Shown here one piece after another: positions 5,713 to 10,431 of a stretch of 10,431 nt of DNA. The notes beneath the pieces are model-generated. The model had not been told where the DNA came from, did not search any database, and was given only the letters and a program-made list of their open reading frames with translations. The DNA is taken from the NCBI GenBank assembly GCA_031282925.1, contig JAITCT010000258.1, forward strand, positions 1 through 10,431, in the 5' to 3' direction. Both the position numbers and the translations under genes were made by a program. The DNA comes from Dysgonamonadaceae bacterium (GTDB lineage Bacteria; Bacteroidota; Bacteroidia; Bacteroidales; Azobacteroidaceae). Every line of letters starts with the position of its first letter. The first letter of the stretch is position 1.

Positions 5713-7197
5713 TTAGACCCAAGCGAGTAAATAACCTTTCCATCGCTCATAAGCCTCCAGGCAATGGCGTTGATTCTCCGTTTCAGGCTCAATAACTGCC
5801 AGTTTTTCAAGGCTTGCGAAAGCCTCTTTGCTGTCGGCATAAATACCTGCGCCGATACCCGCACCTTTCGCCGCGCCCGCTGCGCCATCGGTATCAAACA
5901 GTTCAATAGCCGCTCCGCTGATATTCGCCAAAGTCTGACGAAACAGCGGACTCAGGAACATATTGGCATTCCCTGCACGTATCAGGCTGATATCCATGCC
6001 CATATCTTTCATGATTTCCATGCCGTACCGGAAAGAGAAAACGATTCCCTCCTGTGCGGCGCGGATTATATCTGCCTGACTGTGAATATTGAAATTAATA
6101 CCGTGAACGGAACATCCCGTTTCCCGGTTTTCCAACATCCGCTCCGTTCCGTTTCCGAAAGGAATGATGGACAAACCTTTACTGCCGACCGGCGATTGCG
6201 AAGCCAGCAGGTTCATGTTGTTATAAGAAATACCCGGCGGAGCGATATTCCTTTTTATCCACGAATTTAAAATGCCTGTGCCGTTGATGCATAACAATAC
6301 GCCCAAACGGGTTTGCTTTTCCGTGTGATTCACATGCGCAAAAGTATTTACCCGCGACAGGGGATCGTAACCGACCTGTCCGAGAACGCCGTAAACCACG
6401 CCGGAAGTGCCTGCCGTAGAAGCTACTTCGCCGGGATTAAACACGTTTAGCGAAAGCGCATTGTTGGGTTGGTCGCCGGCCCGGTAACAGACAGGAGTCC
6501 CTTCCCGCAAACCTAATTCCTTGGCGGCAACTGCCGTTACATGACCTTGTATGCCGAAAACCGGAGTGAGGTCGGGGATAAAACTCCGGTCAAAACCAAA
6601 ACAGTTCAGCACCGTATCCGACAGTTTGTTCTCTTTGAAATCCCAGAAAATGCCTTCGGATAGGCCTTCGACCGTTATGTGGATTGTATCCGTCAGTTTC
6701 ATGGCGATATAGTCGCCGGGTAACATCAGTTTGTCGATTTGTTCGTAAATCCGGGGTTCGTTATCTTTCACCCAAGCCAATTTGGCAGCCGTAAAATTCC
6801 CCGGTGAATTTAACAAATGAGAAAGAGCGGTTTCTTTTCCGATAGCCCGGAAAGCGCTCTCCCCGTAAGGAACAGCGCGACTGTCGCACCAGATAATCGA
6901 AGGCCGCAGAACCTGCCTGTTTTTATTGACCAAAACCAAACCGTGCATTTGCCACGAGATGCCAATGGCTTTGATTTCTTCGGCAACTGCGCCCGATTGT
7001 TTCATGACCAACTCACCGGCCAGTTTGAGGTTTGCCCACCACAATTCGGGATTTTGTTCCGCCCAGCCCGGCTTTTCGGCGATGATCTGCATTTCTGTTT
7101 TCGGAAAGAAATCCTGCGCGGCAATTTTCCCCGATTCGGCCTCCACCAGACAGGCTTTTACCGACGAACTTCCTATGTCAAATCCTAATAAATACAT
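5713..7197 (-). CDS. xylB: Xylulokinase (FGGY carbohydrate kinase)
   Basis: Phosphorylates D-xylulose with ATP to xylulose 5-phosphate, feeding xylose carbon into the pentose phosphate pathway. The 494-residue protein has the FGGY-kinase layout: phosphate-binding FDIGSSSVK (6-14), sugar-site QMHG (83-86) and WCDSRA (103-108), AGDQPNNA (240-247) with Asp242 as the expected catalytic base, STAGTSGVVYG (260-270), and the C-terminal ATP-site glycine run GAAGAAKGAGIGAG (438-451). MHG and WCDSRA are characteristic of xylulokinases, though another pentulose kinase cannot be fully excluded. I chose ATG 7195-7197 because FGGY kinases begin directly with the LGFDIG strand. The frame is open 54 codons further upstream, but that part covers the glnN terminator and has no family resemblance. 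No xylA or sugar transporter is in the window, so the gene stands alone here. Confidence 0.9.
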   Translation of the reverse strand: MYLLGFDIGSSSVKACLVEAESGKIAAQDFFPKTEMQIIAEKPGWAEQNPELWWANLKLAGELVMKQSGAVAEEIKAIGISWQMHGLVLVNKNRQVLRPSIIWCDSRAVPYGESAFRAIGKETALSHLLNSPGNFTAAKLAWVKDNEPRIYEQIDKLMLPGDYIAMKLTDTIHITVEGLSEGIFWDFKENKLSDTVLNCFGFDRSFIPDLTPVFGIQGHVTAVAAKELGLREGTPVCYRAGDQPNNALSLNVFNPGEVASTAGTSGVVYGVLGQVGYDPLSRVNTFAHVNHTEKQTRLGVLLCINGTGILNSWIKRNIAPPGISYNNMNLLASQSPVGSKGLSIIPFGNGTERMLENRETGCSVHGINFNIHSQADIIRAAQEGIVFSFRYGMEIMKDMGMDISLIRAGNANMFLSPLFRQTLANISGAAIELFDTDGAAGAAKGAGIGAGIYADSKEAFASLEKLAVIEPETENQRHCLEAYERWKGYLLAWV

Positions 7198-7238
7198 AAT
7201 CTGTCCTATTGTTAAGTTATTTCTGTTTCGCTGTTTAT

Positions 7239-7254
7239 GACAGGCCATCCTGTC
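7239..7254. promoter_or_regulatory. Short palindrome upstream of xylB
   Basis: GACAGG-CCAT-CCTGTC is a perfect 6-bp inverted repeat about 42 nt before the xylB start codon. It could be an operator or a small leader hairpin. A second inverted repeat, GCCGCCG / CGGCGGC with a 15-nt loop, lies at 7271-7299. No TAnnTTTG promoter is visible between the glnN terminator and xylB. Function is only suggested by position. Confidence 0.3.
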
Positions 7255-7309
7255 GAATTGATAATCTCTTGCCGCCGTATTTGACATTCGTTCGGCGGCA
7301 TGATTTTGT

Positions 7310-7353
7310 AAAAAGAAAAGGAGCCTGCAAAGTTTCCCAACCGAGCAAGCTCC
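7310..7353 (-). terminator. Intrinsic terminator of glnN
   Basis: On the minus strand, GGAGCTTGC (plus 7345-7353) and GCAGGCTCC (plus 7320-7328) form a stem of eight pairs with one mismatch and a 16-nt loop, followed by the T-rich tail TTTTCTTTTT (7310-7319). It begins about 40 nt after the glnN stop codon and separates glnN from xylB transcription. Confidence 0.75.
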
Positions 7354-7391
7354 CACCAAGAGAAATTAACTTAGTATTAACTATCTTGCGT

Positions 7392-9587
7392 TTACCTGAT
7401 AAACAGCAGTTCCCGATATTTCGGCAACGGCCACAATTCGTCATCAACAATCAGTTCCAATTTATCGACATTGTAACGGATTTCATCAAAATAAGGTAAA
7501 ACCTTGTCGTGATAAGCAATGGCTTTTTCCCTTTCGCTTTCAATCTTATTCGCTACTTTCCTTGCTTCAATCATCGCTTCAACTTTCGATTTGATTGTTG
7601 ATATCCGTTCGGAAATTTCTTCAATGAATCCCAAATCATGAGCCGACAGTCCGGCTGCTTTCTCTTTGCCGAAAACCTGGTTGATTTTATAAACGTTATC
7701 CAGCAAAGCGGATTGATATTTGGTTGCGGTCGGAACGATATGATTCATTACCAAATCGCCCAAAACACGCGCTTCAATCTGGATTTTTTTCGTATAAGTT
7801 TCCCATTTTACTTCGTTACGCGCGTGTAATTCCCTTTCGCTGAAAACGCCGACGCTTTCAAACATTTTAACTGCTTCGGGCGCCGTGTTGGCGTCAATGA
7901 TGATGGGAACGCTTGTTTCTCCGTCCAAGCCGCGTTTGGCAGCTTCGGCTTTCCATTCGTCGCTGTAACCGTTGCCGTCGAAGCGGATGGGTTTCGAGAT
8001 TTTGATGTATTCTTTCAACACATCGAAAATCGCTTTGTTTTTAGCCACTCCCGACTGGATTTTTTTATCTATGGTTTTCTTAAATTCGATCAGTTGGGCG
8101 GCAACAATGGCGTTCAGCGTAATCATTCCGGAAGCGCAGTTGGCCGAAGAACCCACGGCGCGAAATTCAAAGCGGTTGCCGGTGAAAGCAAACGGGGAAG
8201 TGCGGTTGCGGTCGGTATTGTCCAAAAGCACTTCGGGAATTTTGGCAACACCCAGTTTCATTTTTTGTTTGGAGTCAATCACAATCGCTTCTTCGCTGGT
8301 GCTTTTTTCCAATTTATCCAGTACGGCCGACACTTGCGTTCCCAGGAATGCGGAAATAATGGCGGGAGGAGCTTCATTTGCGCCTAAGCGGTGGGCATTT
8401 TGAGCCGTCATAATAGATGCTTTTAACAAAGCGTTGTACTTGTAAACAGCCATCAGGATATTCGTTACGAAAGTAATGAATTGCAAGTTTTCTTCCGGCG
8501 TTTTACCCGGCGTTAAAAGGCCTACGCCCGTATCTGTTCCTAACGACCAGTTATTGTGCTTGCCCGAACCGTTGATGCCGGCAAACGGTTTTTCGTGCAG
8601 CAACAAACGGAAACCATGACGGCGGGCAACTTTTTTCATAATCGACATAATCAGCAAATTCTGATCGACCGACAAATTGGTTTCACCGAAAATCGGCGCC
8701 AGTTCAAACTGGTTGGGAGCCACTTCGTTGTGGCGGGTTTTCAAAGGAATACCATATTTATATCCTTCAAATTCGATATCTTTCATATAAGCCTGTACGC
8801 GCGTAGGAATCGAACCGAAATAATGATCTTCCAACTGCTGGTTTTTCGCCGATTCGTGTCCCAGAAGCGTGCGGCCGGTGAGCATCAAATCGGGACGGGT
8901 AGCGTATAAACCGTCGTCAACCAGGAAATATTCCTGTTCCCATCCCAAATAAGAATAGACTTTCTTCACAGACGAGTCAAAATAATGGCAAACTTCCGTC
9001 GCTGCTTTATCCACTGCATTTAAAGACTTCAACAAAGGCGTTTTGTAGTCCAGGGCTTCTCCGGTGTAAGAAATGAAAACGGTGGGAATACAAAGCGTAT
9101 CGTCAACAATAAAAGCGGGGGAAGAGGGATCCCATGCCGTATAACCGCGCGCTTCAAATGTGTTGCGGATTCCTCCGCTCGGAAACGACGAGGCGTCGGG
9201 TTCCTGCTGTGCAAGGAGTTTCCCCGAAAATTCCTCGATGATAGCGCTTCCCGGCTCGCCGGAATATTCAATAAACGAGTCATGCTTTTCGGCAGTTCCT
9301 TCGGTCAGCGGTTGAAACCAGTGAGTATAATGCGTAGCGCCTCTTTCCATCGCCCACATTTTCATGCCTGCCGCTACGTGGTTGGCCAATCCGCGGTCTA
9401 AAGTTTCCCCTTTTTCAATTACGTTGATAAGCGCATCCAGCGTTTCCTTAGACAGATACTTAGCCATCTGGTCTTTGTTGAAAACATATTTTCCGTAATA
9501 ATCGGAAGTCAACTGTTCGGGAGCCGATACGGCAACCGCTTTCTTTTTGTAAGCTTCTTCAACAGCTTTAAATCTTAATTTTGACAT
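7392..9587 (-). CDS. glnN: Glutamine synthetase type III
   Basis: Joins ammonia to glutamate with ATP to make glutamine, the main entry of ammonia into metabolism. The 731-residue length and motifs identify the class III enzyme first described in Bacteroides fragilis, much longer than the 450-470 residue class I enzyme. Visible blocks are GWEQEYF (215-221, metal-binding glutamates), HNEVAPNQFE (286-295), LLHEKPFAGINGSGKHNNWS (329-348, substrate and ATP site) and NRTSPFAFTGNRFEFRAVGS (461-480, the glutamate-binding region). The C-terminal third is helical and charged, typical of class III, which forms double-ring dodecamers. The start fits the family N-terminus (MSKLRFKAVEEAY) and follows an A-rich leader (AGAAAAAAAAAG) with no Shine-Dalgarno sequence, as usual in Bacteroidota. 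The gene appears monocistronic, with hairpins on both sides. No lesions are seen. Confidence 0.97.
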   Translation of the reverse strand: MSKLRFKAVEEAYKKKAVAVSAPEQLTSDYYGKYVFNKDQMAKYLSKETLDALINVIEKGETLDRGLANHVAAGMKMWAMERGATHYTHWFQPLTEGTAEKHDSFIEYSGEPGSAIIEEFSGKLLAQQEPDASSFPSGGIRNTFEARGYTAWDPSSPAFIVDDTLCIPTVFISYTGEALDYKTPLLKSLNAVDKAATEVCHYFDSSVKKVYSYLGWEQEYFLVDDGLYATRPDLMLTGRTLLGHESAKNQQLEDHYFGSIPTRVQAYMKDIEFEGYKYGIPLKTRHNEVAPNQFELAPIFGETNLSVDQNLLIMSIMKKVARRHGFRLLLHEKPFAGINGSGKHNNWSLGTDTGVGLLTPGKTPEENLQFITFVTNILMAVYKYNALLKASIMTAQNAHRLGANEAPPAIISAFLGTQVSAVLDKLEKSTSEEAIVIDSKQKMKLGVAKIPEVLLDNTDRNRTSPFAFTGNRFEFRAVGSSANCASGMITLNAIVAAQLIEFKKTIDKKIQSGVAKNKAIFDVLKEYIKISKPIRFDGNGYSDEWKAEAAKRGLDGETSVPIIIDANTAPEAVKMFESVGVFSERELHARNEVKWETYTKKIQIEARVLGDLVMNHIVPTATKYQSALLDNVYKINQVFGKEKAAGLSAHDLGFIEEISERISTIKSKVEAMIEARKVANKIESEREKAIAYHDKVLPYFDEIRYNVDKLELIVDDELWPLPKYRELLFIR

Positions 9588-9638
9588 CTTTTTTTTTCTG
9601 TTTTATTCGTTAATTCAAATTATTTTTTACCCTCTAAA

Positions 9639-9705
9639 CTTCCTGAAAGGGGGAGTTGCCGCAGTGATATATTCATACTCGCTGCCTTAACTCCTCCTTC
9701 AGAAG
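9639..9705 (-). terminator. Long imperfect hairpin between the porin-like gene and glnN
   Basis: The arms 9639-9664 (CTTCCTGAAAGGGGGAGTT then GCCGCAG) and 9682-9705 (CTGCCTTAACTCCTCC then TTCAGAAG) pair with a few mismatches and bulges around a 17-nt loop. It starts about 15 nt after the stop codon of the 9721-10422 gene and precedes glnN. The T-run after it on the minus strand is weak, so it may be a factor-assisted terminator, an RNA-stabilising hairpin or an interspersed intergenic repeat. No clear glnN promoter was found between it and 9588. Confidence 0.5.
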
Positions 9706-9720
9706 GTATGTTATTTTTAT

Positions 9721-10422
9721 TTATAAACTGATTCCGAATACGAAAAAGACATCTTCTTGGTTCGGATTAAGGATTATCTGTCCGAAAACCGGCAAGGAGA
9801 AATTATCCGTAATTTTGATTTCTTTACCTGCTTTCAGGCTGACATTAACCACAGACGCCTCTGTTCCGTAAAGTCCTTTTGAGGGCGTAAGACCAAGCGC
9901 CGCATTCAGGTTTACATCTTTAATGGCGAACGGAAGAGAAGCCTCAATGTAAGTGGAAAAATTATTTTCTTTGTCTTCTTTTTTATCCGCTCCGGCAAAC
10001 ATGGTGTTTACGCTAAGGCTTAACGGAAAAGATTTCGCCGGCAAGGTATAACCCAAACTTCCTTCCCAAAAATGCTCCGTCCCGTCGCCGTAATTAAAAT
10101 ATTTAAAAGCGCCTTCGCCTTTCCACCAATAATCCGTAATAGCCAGCGACAAGCCGCCAATGCTGTACCCCAAAGTGAAATCAACTTCTTTATGCAAGGT
10201 TGCAATGTCCGTACTCGCCCATGCCGACAGGGAAAAATTGCCCGCACTTAAACTTGCTGTGGGCTGAAAAGAGGCTTTCGCCGAATAAGTGCCGCGCCAT
10301 ACATATGAACTGACCAAGTCTGCTCCTACCGAAAAATTCAACCCGCCCTCCTGGGCGTTAATAATGTTACCGCATGTACATGCCAAAATTCCTGCTAATA
10401 AAATTAACTTTTTCATTTTCAA
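9721..10422 (-). CDS. TorF/Gcw_chp-like outer-membrane beta-barrel protein
   Basis: A 233-residue secreted protein. Residues 1-23 form a signal peptide (MKMKK, hydrophobic LILLAGILACTCG, then INA before Gln24). The mature part alternates polar and hydrophobic or aromatic residues as in a beta-barrel and ends in VFFVFGISL, similar to an outer-membrane C-terminal strand. The opening GADLVSSYVWRGTYSAKASFQP resembles the Gcw_chp domain of TorF-type putative porins, where an S-Y-x-W-R-G block follows the signal peptide. The substrate is unknown. The gene lies directly upstream of glnN on the same strand, about 130 nt away and separated by a hairpin, so a link to nitrogen uptake is only a guess from position. 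ATG at 10422 and a second Met two codons later are equally plausible starts. Only nine bases upstream are visible, so its promoter is outside the window. Confidence 0.75.
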   Translation of the reverse strand: MKMKKLILLAGILACTCGNIINAQEGGLNFSVGADLVSSYVWRGTYSAKASFQPTASLSAGNFSLSAWASTDIATLHKEVDFTLGYSIGGLSLAITDYWWKGEGAFKYFNYGDGTEHFWEGSLGYTLPAKSFPLSLSVNTMFAGADKKEDKENNFSTYIEASLPFAIKDVNLNAALGLTPSKGLYGTEASVVNVSLKAGKEIKITDNFSLPVFGQIILNPNQEDVFFVFGISL

Positions 10423-10431
10423 TTTGTTTTT

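Noticed and set aside
7198..7359. 54-codon N-terminal extension of xylulokinase
   Set aside because: FGGY kinases begin at the LGFDIG strand, and the extension covers the glnN terminator and a palindrome.

Overview
The window looks like chromosomal DNA of a Bacteroidota member, probably Bacteroidales. It carries a GlnN-type (class III) glutamine synthetase of the size known in Bacteroides. Several start regions have the Bacteroidota -7 promoter motif TAnnTTTG, leaders are A-rich with no clear Shine-Dalgarno sequence, and LptB and xylulokinase resemble those of this group. Apart from one tRNA and a fragment at the left edge, every gene lies on the minus strand, so the window is best read from right to left.

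Right to left: (1) 9721-10422, a secreted beta-barrel protein of the TorF/Gcw_chp putative-porin type; (2) 7392-9587, glnN, with a good intrinsic terminator at 7310-7353; (3) 5713-7197, a xylulokinase (xylB); (4) 5071-5712, a gene-free stretch filled mainly by a 21-bp minisatellite (about 18 units, 5129-5528) whose last five units are inverted relative to the first thirteen, followed by two interleaved inverted repeats; (5) 4309-5070, lptB, the ATPase of lipopolysaccharide export; (6) 4102-4176, tRNA-Val(GAC) on the plus strand with its own Bacteroidota promoter; (7) 3304-4044 and 2110-3249, a two-gene ABC exporter (ATPase plus ABC-2 permease), with a GTGAACN heptamer repeat between the genes that also forms the 3' end of the ATPase gene; (8) 113-2022, two tandem, diverged and broken genes of a beta-class DNA methyltransferase; (9) 1-129, the 3' end of an unidentified plus-strand gene, convergent with the methyltransferase remnant and sharing a perfect 21-bp-stem bidirectional terminator with it.

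Most of the window is housekeeping: nitrogen assimilation, pentose metabolism, envelope biogenesis and export. The accessory part is the left 2 kb. The upstream methyltransferase copy has catalytic motif IV and a target-recognition region but no AdoMet-binding motif. The downstream copy has motif IV, a different and damaged target-recognition region, and the only AdoMet-binding half. Both have frameshifts, and the downstream copy also has a nonsense codon. After its methyltransferase core the reading frame runs into an Ig-like segment and through the terminator. I read this as a decayed modification locus reshaped by recombination, not as a working system. The large intact genes elsewhere argue against generally poor sequence quality. 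The least explained structures are the polarity-switching minisatellite and the mosaic methyltransferase remnant. I found no convincing new defence system, CRISPR array or insertion sequence.
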